Source: an uncultured Bacteroidota bacterium | GTDB lineage: Bacteria; Bacteroidota; Bacteroidia; Bacteroidales; P3 | Length of the DNA stretch: 64,000 nt | Assembly: GCA_902791695.1 (NCBI GenBank) | Contig: CADAWR010000001.1 | Location: 62,001-126,000, forward strand | Direction of reading: 5' to 3' | Shown here: positions 16,921-26,299 of the stretch, one piece after another | Layout of the letters: every line of letters begins with the position of its first letter | Numbering within the stretch: position 1 is the first letter of the stretch | Translations under genes and position numbers: made by a program | Notes under the pieces: generated by a model | Database searches by the model: none | Told to the model about the DNA's origin: nothing | The model's input: only the letters and a program-made list of their open reading frames with translations

Positions 16921-16951
16921 TTTGTCGGTTTAAAAAATGTTTGTATTTTTG
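16921..16951 (+). promoter_or_regulatory. Promoter of DUF177-rpmF
   Basis: TTTG at 16921-16924, 19 bases, TATTTTTG at 16944-16951. Confidence 0.85.
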
Positions 16952-16973
16952 CAAACTCAATAGGAGTGTGAAA

Positions 16974-17501
16974 ATGAGCCGGAACGATGATACCATAATC
17001 CGCTTGAGCGGCTTGAAACCAGGGCGTTACACCTATGATTTCACCCTCGGAAAGGAGTTCTTCGACGACTTCGAAAACGAGGAAATCCGCGACGGAAATG
17101 TACAAATCGGGGCCATTTTGGAGAAGACAGAGAGGGTGACAACGATAAAAATAGCACTCCACGGCGAGGTGACCACGCTATGCGACCGGTGCCTCGGCGA
17201 GATGAGGGTGCCGATAGAGGGCGAAGAGACACTGCTTCTGCGCTTCAGCGACACCGAGGAGAGCGACGACGAGAACGTCGCCATCCTGCCCGAAGGGGCA
17301 AATGAGATAGACCTCTCGCAATGGCTGTACGAATATGTCGCGGTGCGCATACCGCTGCAGCACAGCCACGAAGAGGGCGAATGCGACCCGGAGACGGTGA
17401 GCTACATAAAGAGCGAGGAGGAGCTGGAGAGGGAGCATGAGGAGAACCGCGAGGTTGACCCGCGATGGGAAGCTCTGAAGGGGCTGAAAGGTGAAGAGTG
17501 A
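16974..17501 (+). CDS. DUF177 (YceD-like) protein
   Basis: 175 residues from the ATG at 16974; an ATG at 16941 falls inside the -7 box and is excluded. LCDRCLGEMRVPIEGEETLL and the acidic centre, then DLSQWLYEYVAVRIPL and HSHEEGECDPET, match the DUF177 family, which is nearly always encoded just before rpmF and is linked to 23S rRNA accumulation. Cysteines at CDRC and GEC may bind metal. It forms a two-gene unit with rpmF. The usual fatty-acid genes plsX and fabH do not follow. Confidence 0.88.
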   Translation: MSRNDDTIIRLSGLKPGRYTYDFTLGKEFFDDFENEEIRDGNVQIGAILEKTERVTTIKIALHGEVTTLCDRCLGEMRVPIEGEETLLLRFSDTEESDDENVAILPEGANEIDLSQWLYEYVAVRIPLQHSHEEGECDPETVSYIKSEEELEREHEENREVDPRWEALKGLKGEE

Positions 17502-17565
17502 AAGGTGCGAAGAGGCGAGGGTGATAGAATGGAAATGAAATAAATAAACAAAAAAAAATAATAAT

Positions 17566-17751
17566 ATGCCACATCCAAAACACAGATTCTCGCAGACCAG
17601 AACGGCCAAGAGAAGAACGCACGATGCGTTGGAGACCGCACAGCTGACCACTTGCAGCAACTGCGGCGCACAGGTTATGTATCACCACGTTTGCCCCGAG
17701 TGCGGCTACTACCGTGGTAAACTCGCCATCGCCAAGAACGAGGAGCAGTAA
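17566..17751 (+). CDS. rpmF: 50S ribosomal protein L32
   Basis: 61 residues. MPHPKHRFSQTRTAKRRTHD, then CSNCGAQVMYHHVCPECGYY, the zinc-binding CxxC...CxxC form of L32. 64 bases after the DUF177 gene; a terminator follows within 25 bases. Confidence 0.97.
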   Translation: MPHPKHRFSQTRTAKRRTHDALETAQLTTCSNCGAQVMYHHVCPECGYYRGKLAIAKNEEQ

Positions 17752-17775
17752 GCTACAGCCTGAGCAACAGAGAGA

Positions 17776-17812
17776 AGAGGGTTTCACAGAAAGGTGAGAC
17801 CCTCTTTTTTTT
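17776..17812 (+). terminator. Terminator of DUF177-rpmF
   Basis: GAGGGTTTCAC, AGAAAG loop, GTGAGACCCTC, then a run of T. Confidence 0.9.
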
Positions 17813-17832
17813 GCCGTTATGGGAAAAATAAT

Positions 17833-17863
17833 TTTGCCATGTGGCAGAAATGACGTATCTTTG
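17833..17863 (+). promoter_or_regulatory. Promoter of the miaB operon
   Basis: TTTG at 17833-17836, 19 bases, TATCTTTG at 17856-17863. Confidence 0.84.
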
Positions 17864-17888
17864 CATTTTATTTGTACGCGATAAATAT

Positions 17889-19199
17889 ATGGAACGAGTG
17901 TATATAGAGACGTATGGGTGCCAGATGAACTTCGCCGACAGCGAGGTGGTGGGCGCTATACTGCGCGATGCCGGCCACAGCCTGGCTGGATGCGTGGAAG
18001 AGGCCGACTTTGTGCTGATAAACACCTGTGCCATACGCGACAATGCCGAGCAGCGGGTGCGCCACCGCGTGCGCGAGCTACGTGCGCGGCAAGGGCGCAA
18101 CAAGCGCCTGCGCATAGGCATTCTGGGCTGCATGGCCGAGCGCTTGCAGAGCCGCCTGATGACCGAAGAGGACAATGTGTCGTTCGTGTGCGGCCCTGAC
18201 GCATATAGGCGTCTGCCGCAACTGATGGCGCAGGTACGCGAGGGGCAGCGCGGCTCAGAGGTGGAGCTGAGCACCACGGAGACCTATGCCGACATAGAGC
18301 CCGTGCGGCTTGCCAGCAACGGCATCTCGGCCTACATAAGCATCATGCGCGGCTGCCAGAACTATTGTTCCTACTGCGTGGTGCCTTACACGCGCGGACG
18401 CGAGCGCAGCCGTGACCCACAGACCATAGTGGCCGAAGCCAAAGGGCTGTTCGACAATGGCTACCGCGAGGTGACGCTGCTCGGGCAGAACGTGAACAGC
18501 TACCGCTACGACGCCGTCGGCTTCCCAGAGCTGATGGCCATGGTGGCCGAGGTGAGCCCGCTGATGCGCGTGCGCTTCGCCACATCGCATCCCAAGGATC
18601 TCAGCGACGAGCTGCTGGAGGTGATGGCACGCTACCCCAACATCTGCCGCTGCATACACCTGCCTGTACAGAGCGGCAGCAACAGGATGCTGAAGCTGAT
18701 GAACCGCAAGTACACGGTGGAGTGGTATCTGGACCGCATGGCATCGATACGGCGCCACATGCCCGACTGTTCGATAACGACCGACGTGATAGCGGGCTTC
18801 TGCGGCGAGACGCTGGAGGACCACGAGGCAACGCTGGAGCTCTTCCGCAAGGTGCGCTACGACTATGCCTACATGTTCAAGTACTCGCAACGCGAAGGCA
18901 CCTATGCCGCCAAGCACATGCCCGACGACATCGACGAGGCCGAGAAGACGCGCCGCCTGAACGAGATAATAGCCCTGCAGGGGCAGATAGCCTTGGAGAA
19001 CAACCGCACGGAGGTGGGGCGCGAATACGAGGTGCTGGTAGAAGGCGAGAGCCACCGCAGCAAAGAGCAGCTCTTCGGGCGCAACAGCCAGAACAAGGTG
19101 CTGGTGTTCGACCGCAAGGATGCCGTGCCCGGCACCTACCGCAAGGTGAAGGTGACCGACTGCACGGCGGCGACACTTATTGGAGAACTCATAGATTAG
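17889..19199 (+). CDS. miaB: tRNA-2-methylthio-N6-dimethylallyladenosine synthase
   Basis: 436 residues from the ATG at 17889; an in-frame ATG at 17841 lies in the promoter. A radical SAM enzyme that adds a methylthio group to i6A37 in tRNA. The UPF0004 domain comes first with Cys11, Cys47 and Cys81 for the auxiliary 4Fe-4S cluster (ETYGCQMN, NTCAIRDNAEQ, GILGCMAERL). The radical SAM cluster Cys156, Cys160 and Cys163 are in GCQNYCSYCVVPYTRGRERS. A TRAM domain closes the protein. It is first in a long run of same-strand genes with little or no spacing. Confidence 0.96.
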   Translation: MERVYIETYGCQMNFADSEVVGAILRDAGHSLAGCVEEADFVLINTCAIRDNAEQRVRHRVRELRARQGRNKRLRIGILGCMAERLQSRLMTEEDNVSFVCGPDAYRRLPQLMAQVREGQRGSEVELSTTETYADIEPVRLASNGISAYISIMRGCQNYCSYCVVPYTRGRERSRDPQTIVAEAKGLFDNGYREVTLLGQNVNSYRYDAVGFPELMAMVAEVSPLMRVRFATSHPKDLSDELLEVMARYPNICRCIHLPVQSGSNRMLKLMNRKYTVEWYLDRMASIRRHMPDCSITTDVIAGFCGETLEDHEATLELFRKVRYDYAYMFKYSQREGTYAAKHMPDDIDEAEKTRRLNEIIALQGQIALENNRTEVGREYEVLVEGESHRSKEQLFGRNSQNKVLVFDRKDAVPGTYRKVKVTDCTAATLIGELID

Positions 19200-19212
19200 A
19201 TTGACAGCAATT

Positions 19213-20097
19213 ATGGCAAAGGAAAACATATTCAAGAGATGGCCGTGGCTGGTGCATGTGCTGGCCATGATAGGCATTTCGTTGGTGATACTGTTCCTGG
19301 TGTTCACCTTCATAAAGATCTACGCCCGCCAAGGACAGGAATACGAGCTGCCCGAAGTGGTCGGCATGAACATAGCCGAGCTGCAGCACGACAACCCGAT
19401 AGAGCTCGACGTGGTGGTGCTCGACTCCATATTCCGCCCCGGACAGGAAGGTGGCCTGATACTGACGCAGGACCCGAAGGCAGGCACCATGGTGAAGAAA
19501 GGGCGCAAGCTGTACATCACCATGACGGCCTACTCGCCCGAGGATGCCGTGCTGCCCGAGCTGGCAGGCCTGACCGTGCGCCAGGCGGTGAGCGAGCTGC
19601 TGAGCGAAGGCCTTGAGGTGGGCACGCTGAAGTTCGTAGAGGACCGCTACAAGAACAGTGTGATAGACCAGACCTGCAAAGGCAAGACCGTGTATGCCGG
19701 ACAGCAGATAGCGCGCGGCTCGGTGATAGACCTCACCGTGGGCCTCGGCGACAGCACCGGGCGCAGCGTGGTGCCCTTTGTGATAGGCAAGACCAGCGAA
19801 AAGGCACGGCGCGACATCCTGTCGTTGTCGCTCAACGTTGGCAAGGAGCACTTCAACGGAGTGAAGCACAAGGAGACTGCCGTGGTGTACCGCCAGGAGC
19901 CCGACTACAACGGCGTGAACAAATACGAATACGGCACCGAGGTGGAGTTGTGGTATGTGGACGAGGACAAGACCGACGTGCAGAAGATGGTGAGCGAGTT
20001 CAAGGTGGACTCGAGCAAAATAATCGACCCCAATGACATCAACGACGGGCGTCCGTCGCCCGAGGAAGTAGAATCGCGCGGAGGATGGCTGTGGTAA
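19213..20097 (+). CDS. PASTA domain membrane protein
   Basis: 294 residues. One transmembrane helix near residues 16-38 (LAMIGISLVILFLVFTFIKI), then three PASTA-type repeats outside the membrane: LPEVVGMNIAELQHDNPIEL, LPELAGLTVRQAVSELLSEG and VPFVIGKTSEKARRDILSLS. PASTA domains bind peptidoglycan in kinases and PBPs, but there is no kinase domain here. Bacteroidota often place such a gene before rluD. The TTG at 19201 is less likely than the ATG at 19213. The end overlaps the next start. Confidence 0.88.
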   Translation: MAKENIFKRWPWLVHVLAMIGISLVILFLVFTFIKIYARQGQEYELPEVVGMNIAELQHDNPIELDVVVLDSIFRPGQEGGLILTQDPKAGTMVKKGRKLYITMTAYSPEDAVLPELAGLTVRQAVSELLSEGLEVGTLKFVEDRYKNSVIDQTCKGKTVYAGQQIARGSVIDLTVGLGDSTGRSVVPFVIGKTSEKARRDILSLSLNVGKEHFNGVKHKETAVVYRQEPDYNGVNKYEYGTEVELWYVDEDKTDVQKMVSEFKVDSSKIIDPNDINDGRPSPEEVESRGGWLW

Positions 20098-21971
20098 GAC
20101 ATATCGCTGCTATTGTGCTTATGGCACTGTGCGCCACGGCAGGCGCGCAGGAGTTGCTTGTGCCCGCCGGACGGTGGCAGCAGAAGCCTGCCGCCAAAGT
20201 CAAGAGCACGACGATACTAACCCTACCCTTTTTCGATGACTTTTCCGACTACGATGGTGTTCCTATAGGCAACCTATGGGCGCCTGGCGACGCCTATGTC
20301 GGCACCGACTACGGCGCCCTGCCACCGACGGTTGGCGTCATGACCCTCGACGCCCTCGATGCCGACGGCTATCTGCACGAGGAAGCATCGACAAGTTTAT
20401 TCTCTGCCGACACCGCCATGTCGCTACCCATACGCCTCGACGGCTTGGACAGCAACAATGGTGTGGTGATGAGTTTCTACTACCTGCCCGGCGGCGGCGG
20501 TCTACATCCATGGGAGAGTGTGGGCGACACACCAGACCCGTCGGACTCACTATTCCTCGACTTCTACTGCACATTAACCGACACATGGCACACCGTGTGG
20601 TCGCGCGGGGGCACCAGCGTGGCACAACTGCGACAGGAGACTGGAAAGGACTGGCAGTATGTGGCCATCAAAATCACCGACAGCAGATACCTCGATTCGG
20701 CGTTCCGCTTCCGCTTCCGAAACTATTGTTCGCTGGAGAATAATGGCAAAAAGGGCATGATGGGGAACGTTGACCAGTGGAACATTGACTATGTGCTGAT
20801 TGACCGCGGACGCACGATAGACAGCGTGCCGGCGTTCCGCGACATAGCCTTCGTCAAGCCTGCACCCACCATGCTTAAACATTACCGCGCTATGCCAGCA
20901 CGCCAATACCGTGCCAGCGACATGGCCACAACGCTGAGCATGACAATTGCAAACCTCTATTCGTCGCCCATTGCGTCATACTACAGCTACCGTGTGGAAG
21001 ACAGCAGCGGAGCGGTGCTGTACACATACGACGGCGGCTACCAGAACGCTCCGGCCGAGGGTTACCAGACCGAGCCCGTGCACGCCATGCCGTCGGTGGG
21101 CTACACCTTTCCGCAGAGCGACACACCGGTCACATACGCCATAGTACATAACGTTCGCGAAGGCGCCACAGGCGACGATTTCCCCCAGAACGACACCGTG
21201 TGCTACTACCAGCACTTTAGCGACTACTACGCCTACGACGATGGCACGGCGGAAAACGGCTATGGGCTCACATCGACGGCAGCAACTGTATCGCTGGCCT
21301 ACCGCTTCGACCTGAATACCGCCGATACACTGAGCGCCATAGACATGGCCTTCAACCGGACCTTCGATTGCGCCAACTGCAACATACGGTTCCGGTTGAC
21401 CGTATGGCGTGCCGAAAATGGTCTGCCCGGCACGATGCTCTATATCGACCAGAACGCACGCACGCCTATAATTCCCGACAGTGCAGCCCTGTATGGCGGG
21501 CGTAGCGCGTTTTACCGCTATGTGCTTGAGCACAATGTGGTAGTCGACGGCAGCATATTTGTGGGCTTCGTGCAGGAAGGTAGCGACTACATGAACATTG
21601 GCTTCGACCGCAGCTTCAACAGTGCCGACCGCATCTACTATTACACATCGGACACATGGCAGCAGAGTTTTCTTAGCGGCTCGCTTATGATTCGCCCATG
21701 CTTCGGCCAATCGGCCATCGTAAGCATAGCATCCGCCGAAAGTGAAAATGTGACGTTGACACTATACCCCAACCCTGCCGACAGAGAGGTGAGAATAGAC
21801 GGCCTTCCTTATGCAAGCACCGTCACGGTCTACGACATAAGCGGCCGCAAGGTGCTCACCGTCGGCGGAGACCGCATAGATACTTCATGCCTGACCAGCG
21901 GCATTTACATGGTTCGGGCAATTACGACATCGGGGACTTTGCACACAGCCAAACTCATCATCAGACATTGA
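20085..21971 (+). CDS. Secreted protein with T9SS type A sorting domain
   Basis: 628 residues. The ATG lies inside the end of the PASTA gene. Signal peptide 1-21 (ending TAGAQ). The C-terminal 75 residues (LTLYPNPADREVRIDGLPYA, TVYDISGRKVLT, SGIYMVRA) are a T9SS type A sorting domain, so the protein is carried over the outer membrane and probably anchored. The middle part is beta-rich with a jelly-roll look (LTLPFFDDFSDYDG), no enzyme motif seen. In this order (PASTA, cargo, rluD) it is a conserved Bacteroidota neighbourhood, but the function is unknown. Confidence 0.85.
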   Translation: MAVVRHIAAIVLMALCATAGAQELLVPAGRWQQKPAAKVKSTTILTLPFFDDFSDYDGVPIGNLWAPGDAYVGTDYGALPPTVGVMTLDALDADGYLHEEASTSLFSADTAMSLPIRLDGLDSNNGVVMSFYYLPGGGGLHPWESVGDTPDPSDSLFLDFYCTLTDTWHTVWSRGGTSVAQLRQETGKDWQYVAIKITDSRYLDSAFRFRFRNYCSLENNGKKGMMGNVDQWNIDYVLIDRGRTIDSVPAFRDIAFVKPAPTMLKHYRAMPARQYRASDMATTLSMTIANLYSSPIASYYSYRVEDSSGAVLYTYDGGYQNAPAEGYQTEPVHAMPSVGYTFPQSDTPVTYAIVHNVREGATGDDFPQNDTVCYYQHFSDYYAYDDGTAENGYGLTSTAATVSLAYRFDLNTADTLSAIDMAFNRTFDCANCNIRFRLTVWRAENGLPGTMLYIDQNARTPIIPDSAALYGGRSAFYRYVLEHNVVVDGSIFVGFVQEGSDYMNIGFDRSFNSADRIYYYTSDTWQQSFLSGSLMIRPCFGQSAIVSIASAESENVTLTLYPNPADREVRIDGLPYASTVTVYDISGRKVLTVGGDRIDTSCLTSGIYMVRAITTSGTLHTAKLIIRH

Positions 21972-21975
21972 CGCC

Positions 21976-22992
21976 ATGGACGAAGAGATTGAAGAGATAG
22001 AACAGCAAGAACAAGAGCTATACGAACACCACCGCTTCACCGTAGACCGGGGACAGGAGGCACTTAGACTCGACATATATCTGCAAATGCGCCTCGGGGG
22101 AGTGTCGCGCACCAAGATACAGGTTGCCGCCAAGGCGGGATGCATACAGGTGAACGACAAAGCCACCAAGCCGAGCTACAAGGTGAAGCCACAGGATGTA
22201 ATCACGGTGCTGCTACCCGAGCCGCCGCACGAGTTCGAGATGGAGCCCGAGGAGATGGCTATCCCTGTGGTTTATGAGGATGACGACGTACTGGTGATAG
22301 ACAAACCCGCCGGCATGGTAGTGCACCCGGGCGTGGGCAACTGGACCGGCACGCTGGTGAACGGTCTGATGTACTATTTCGGTGACAAAGCCACACCGTA
22401 TCTGGTGCACCGCATCGATAAGGACACCTCGGGGCTGCTGCTTGTGGCCAAGACCGAGGAGGCGCAGGTGGTGCTTGCCAAACAGTTTTTCGACCACACT
22501 ATAGAGCGCAAGTACAACGCGCTAGTGTGGGGTGACTTCAACGAAGACAACGGCACTATTGTGGGCAATCTGGCCCGCTCGCCGCGCGACCGCCGCATCA
22601 TGGCCGTCTGCGACGAAGAGCATGGCAAGCATGCCGTCACCCACTGGCACGTGTTGGAGCGCTTCGGCTATGTGACACTGGTAGAGTGTGTGCTCGAGAC
22701 AGGCCGCACACACCAGATTCGTGCCCACATGAAACACATAGGGCACCCACTGTTCAATGATGCCTCTTATGGCGGCGACGCTATACTGAAAGGCACTACC
22801 TTCAGCCGCTACAAACAGTTTGTCGAGAATTGTTTTGCCACTTGCCCACGGCAAGCGCTACATGCACGCATCCTCGGCTTTGAGCATCCACGGACAGGTA
22901 AGCACATGCACTTCGAAAGCCCACTGCCAGACGACATGCAGGTGCTCCTTGAGCGCTGGCGCAAATACAGCACTAACAAAGACTTGGTATGA
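21976..22992 (+). CDS. rluD: RluA/RluD family 23S rRNA pseudouridine synthase
   Basis: 338 residues starting 4 bases after the previous stop. An acidic N-terminus is followed by an S4 RNA-binding domain (RLDIYLQMRLGGVSRTKIQV) and the catalytic domain, with HRIDKDTSGLLLVAKT carrying catalytic Asp148 and TGRTHQIRAHMKHIGHPLF. It turns uridines of rRNA to pseudouridine. RluD is the best guess within the RluA family given its S4 domain and length. It overlaps the GH3 gene by 4 bases (ATGA). Confidence 0.92.
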   Translation: MDEEIEEIEQQEQELYEHHRFTVDRGQEALRLDIYLQMRLGGVSRTKIQVAAKAGCIQVNDKATKPSYKVKPQDVITVLLPEPPHEFEMEPEEMAIPVVYEDDDVLVIDKPAGMVVHPGVGNWTGTLVNGLMYYFGDKATPYLVHRIDKDTSGLLLVAKTEEAQVVLAKQFFDHTIERKYNALVWGDFNEDNGTIVGNLARSPRDRRIMAVCDEEHGKHAVTHWHVLERFGYVTLVECVLETGRTHQIRAHMKHIGHPLFNDASYGGDAILKGTTFSRYKQFVENCFATCPRQALHARILGFEHPRTGKHMHFESPLPDDMQVLLERWRKYSTNKDLV

Positions 22993-25046
22993 AGAGATAC
23001 GTCACACTGGCAATCATAGTGATTGCTGCATTGTGCCGCACAACTGCGGCACAGTCTTTCCCTTGGCAGGACACAACAAAGAGCCTCGACCAAAGGGTTG
23101 AGTGGCTTATCGACAACCTTACACTCGACGAGAAGTTGAGCCTTATGGTGCACCAGAACCCCGCCATCCCACACGTAGGACTGCCAGCCTACAGCTGGTG
23201 GAACGAGGCACTGCACGGCGTGGGGCGAGCAGGACTGGCCACCGTATACCCCATGCCAATTGCGATGGCGGCAACGTTTGACCCGGCAATGATTCGTAAC
23301 GTGTTTAACAACGTGGCTATGGAGGCCCGCATCAAGCACCAACAGGCGAAGGACACCGGCTACTATGGCGACTACGCAGGCCTCACCTTCTTCACCCCCA
23401 ACATCAACATCTTCCGCGACCCACGCTGGGGGCGCGGCATGGAGACCTACGGTGAGGATCCCTACCTCACTGCCATGATGGGTATGGCCTGCGTCGAGGG
23501 GCTCCAGCATGGTAATACCGCCGCCTGCCTCAAGCACTTCGCCGTCCACAGCGGTCCTGAGGGCATACGTCACGAGTTCGACAGCCATGTGTCTGAGCGC
23601 GACCTGCGCACCACATACCTCCCGGCTTTCGAGTATATCATAAAGCACAGCGACGTGGCACAGGTTATGTGCGGCTACAACCGCCTCAACGGTGAGCCCT
23701 GCTGTACCAACCGCCGCCTGTTTGACATACTACGCAACGAGTGGCAGTACAACGGCATCCTGGTCACCGACTGCTGGGCCCTCAACGACGCCTACGAACG
23801 CGATACCGTCATACCACGCCACCGCACCCACGCCACCGCCACTCTTGCCTACGGCGACGCCTTCGGCCGCGAGGTGGACCTAGAGTGCGGCAGCGGCCTG
23901 CCCGCCCTGCGCGAAGCAGTGCAGCAAGGTCTGGTGCCCGAAAGCAAAGTCGACGAGCATGTGCGGCGGATACTGAAAACACGCTTCCGCGTCACCGAAC
24001 AGACCTCGCGCTCAGCCACCGTCGCCGCCGAAACGCTTGACGTCACACCAGCATCCATGGTTCTGCTGAAAAACAACGGCGTGCTGCCGCTCAAAGATGG
24101 TGAAAACCTTCGCCTCGAAGGTCCCAACGCCTACGACAGCCTGATGCCACTGGGCAACTACAACGGCACGCCCAAACACACCGTCACCATTGGCGAAGCC
24201 CTCGGCCGCTACCAAGTCCTCAGCGCAGGCGACGGCAAGACACTGGTATACTGCGGAGGCCTCAACCCACAGCTTGAGGGCGAGGAACTGCCCGTGGAGA
24301 AGGAAGGCTTCTATAAAGGCGACCGCACCTTGATAGAACTTCCAAAGGAACAGGTATCTGAAATCAAGGCCTTCAAGGCCCAAGGCTACCGCATCGTCTT
24401 GGTGCTTTGCACAGGAAGTGCCATCGCCCTCGAGAACGTCATTGACGACTGCGACGCCGTGCTTGTCGCATGGTACGGCGGACAAGACATGGGCACCGCC
24501 GTCAAACAGCTGCTCTATGGCGAGCGCGACGACTTCGGCCATCTACCGGTGACATTCTACCGCAGCACCGACCAGCTGCCCGACTTCAGCGACTACAGCA
24601 TGCAGGGCCGCACCTACCGCTACCCCGCCTCTGATCCATTGTTCCCCTTCGGCTACGGCCTGAGCTACAGTTTCTATCAGCTCTACGAGACAACTGTCAG
24701 CGAAGCCGACTTCACCGTCAGCGGCATCATCAGCCAATGCAACACCGACGTCCCCGAGGCCGCGAGCCACCGCGCCGCCATCCAAGTCTACCTAAAAAAC
24801 GACTCCGACCCCGAAGCACCCTACAAGCAACTCGTAGGTCTCTGTCCTATCGTCTTCCACAAAGGCACACCTACCCGCAAGCCCTTCCGCATCGAGCTAG
24901 ACCCATTCTGGTTCCGCCAGTACAACCCCACGACAGGCCAAATGGAAGAACCCGCCGACGGTACCGCCTTCACTCTACAGGTGGGCTTCAGCAGCGACGA
25001 CCGCGACCTCTTCGACTACCCGTTCATATACCACAACAGAAAATGA
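22989..25046 (+). CDS. Glycoside hydrolase family 3 (beta-xylosidase/beta-glucosidase type)
   Basis: 685 residues with a signal peptide (1-21). The N-terminal TIM-barrel has YSWWNEALHGVGRAGLATVY, NINIFRDPRWGRGMETYGED and LKHFAVHSGPEGIRHEFDSH. Asp261 in VTDCWALNDAY is at the nucleophile position. The second domain has MVLLKNNGVLPL and VAWYGGQDMGTAV. The WNE and DPRWGR pattern is usual in xylan-active GH3 enzymes, so beta-xylosidase is a fair guess. The usual fibronectin III C-terminal domain is reduced. Start and stop codons overlap both neighbours (ATGA). Confidence 0.92.
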   Translation: MKRYVTLAIIVIAALCRTTAAQSFPWQDTTKSLDQRVEWLIDNLTLDEKLSLMVHQNPAIPHVGLPAYSWWNEALHGVGRAGLATVYPMPIAMAATFDPAMIRNVFNNVAMEARIKHQQAKDTGYYGDYAGLTFFTPNINIFRDPRWGRGMETYGEDPYLTAMMGMACVEGLQHGNTAACLKHFAVHSGPEGIRHEFDSHVSERDLRTTYLPAFEYIIKHSDVAQVMCGYNRLNGEPCCTNRRLFDILRNEWQYNGILVTDCWALNDAYERDTVIPRHRTHATATLAYGDAFGREVDLECGSGLPALREAVQQGLVPESKVDEHVRRILKTRFRVTEQTSRSATVAAETLDVTPASMVLLKNNGVLPLKDGENLRLEGPNAYDSLMPLGNYNGTPKHTVTIGEALGRYQVLSAGDGKTLVYCGGLNPQLEGEELPVEKEGFYKGDRTLIELPKEQVSEIKAFKAQGYRIVLVLCTGSAIALENVIDDCDAVLVAWYGGQDMGTAVKQLLYGERDDFGHLPVTFYRSTDQLPDFSDYSMQGRTYRYPASDPLFPFGYGLSYSFYQLYETTVSEADFTVSGIISQCNTDVPEAASHRAAIQVYLKNDSDPEAPYKQLVGLCPIVFHKGTPTRKPFRIELDPFWFRQYNPTTGQMEEPADGTAFTLQVGFSSDDRDLFDYPFIYHNRK

Positions 25047-26299
25047 GGAAAACACTATTTATAGGCCTAATCGGCTTAATATGTTTAATGGGCAGCGCAA
25101 AAGCCCAGCATGACAGCATACCCGAGAGCGACCCCACTATTCTCCAGCGCATCGACGAATGGCAGGACCTGAAGTTCGGTTTCATGATGCACTGGGGAAT
25201 CTACGCCCAGTGGGGCATCGTGGAGAGCTGGAATATCTGCAATGAGCCGTGGATTAACCGCAATGGAGCCAACTACGAGGACTACAAGCGCGCCTATCAG
25301 GCTCTCAACCGCACCTTCAACCCCAAGCACTTCATACCTGAACAGTGGGCCGCTGCCGCCAAACAGGCCGGCATGCGCTACGTGATTTTCACCACCAAGC
25401 ACCACGACGGTTTCTGCATGTTCGACACTCGCTATACCGACTACAGCAGCACTGGCAGCGAATGCCCTGCCAAAACCGACTTCACACGCGGCGTGGTTGA
25501 CGCTTTCCGCGACGCAGGCTTCTGGACGGGCCTCTACTTCAGCAAGCCCGACTGGCACAATGACGACTACTGGGCTCACGAGTGGGCCACACCCGACCGT
25601 AACGTCAACTACAGCATCGCTGACCATCCCGACCGTTGGCAACGTTTCTGCGACTTCACCTACAACCAAATACAGGAACTAACCCGCAACTACCACCCCG
25701 ACATATTATGGCTCGACGGCGGCTGGATACGTCCGGCATGGAGCGTCAACGACGAGACACGTCCCTGGCTTGGCTGCAGCGGTCAGGTGCAAGATATCGA
25801 CATGCCGCGCATTGCCCGTATGGCACGTGGGTACAACCCGCAGCTTATCATCGTCGACCGCAGTGTCGGCGGCCGCTATGAAAACTACCGCACCCCCGAG
25901 AAGCAGGTGCCCGACACCCTCCTCCCCTACCCTTGGGAGACCTGCATGACCCTTGGCGACAGCTGGAGCTACGTGCCCAACGACAACTACAAAAGCACCA
26001 AGACCCTCATCCACATGCTCTGCGACATCGTGGCCAAGGGCGGCAACCTCCTGCTCAACGTTGGGCCCGACGCCGACGGCAACCTGCCTGCCGAAGCCCT
26101 GCAGCGCATGGAGGAGATTGGCCGCTGGCTGCAGAAGAACGGCCACGCAATCTACGGCACACGTCCGCTTGCTCCCTATAGCGAAGACAATATACGTTAC
26201 ACGCAAAGCAAGGACGGCAAGCACCAATATGCCATCACACTTACAGAAGAGGCACCCTATGCCACCGTCCGTGAACTAAAAGGAAAGGCACGCAAATGA
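25043..26299 (+). CDS. Glycoside hydrolase family 29 (alpha-L-fucosidase)
   Basis: 418 residues from the ATG at 25043, which overlaps the GH3 stop; a longer upstream frame exists only because GH3 is open in this frame. Signal peptide 1-22. GH29 motifs: FGFMMHWGIYAQWGIVESWN, YVIFTTKHHDGFCMFDT, and DILWLDGGW with the likely nucleophile Asp225, then LLLNVGPDADGNLPAEALQR. It removes alpha-L-fucose from glycans, probably in the periplasm. The C-terminal beta domain is nearly missing, giving a compact enzyme. It overlaps the next gene by 4 bases. Confidence 0.92.
   Translation: MRKTLFIGLIGLICLMGSAKAQHDSIPESDPTILQRIDEWQDLKFGFMMHWGIYAQWGIVESWNICNEPWINRNGANYEDYKRAYQALNRTFNPKHFIPEQWAAAAKQAGMRYVIFTTKHHDGFCMFDTRYTDYSSTGSECPAKTDFTRGVVDAFRDAGFWTGLYFSKPDWHNDDYWAHEWATPDRNVNYSIADHPDRWQRFCDFTYNQIQELTRNYHPDILWLDGGWIRPAWSVNDETRPWLGCSGQVQDIDMPRIARMARGYNPQLIIVDRSVGGRYENYRTPEKQVPDTLLPYPWETCMTLGDSWSYVPNDNYKSTKTLIHMLCDIVAKGGNLLLNVGPDADGNLPAEALQRMEEIGRWLQKNGHAIYGTRPLAPYSEDNIRYTQSKDGKHQYAITLTEEAPYATVRELKGKARK

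Noticed and set aside
24737..25042. 102-residue N-terminal extension of GH29
   Set aside because: It is the out-of-frame GH3 sequence. The signal peptide at 25043 shows the true start.
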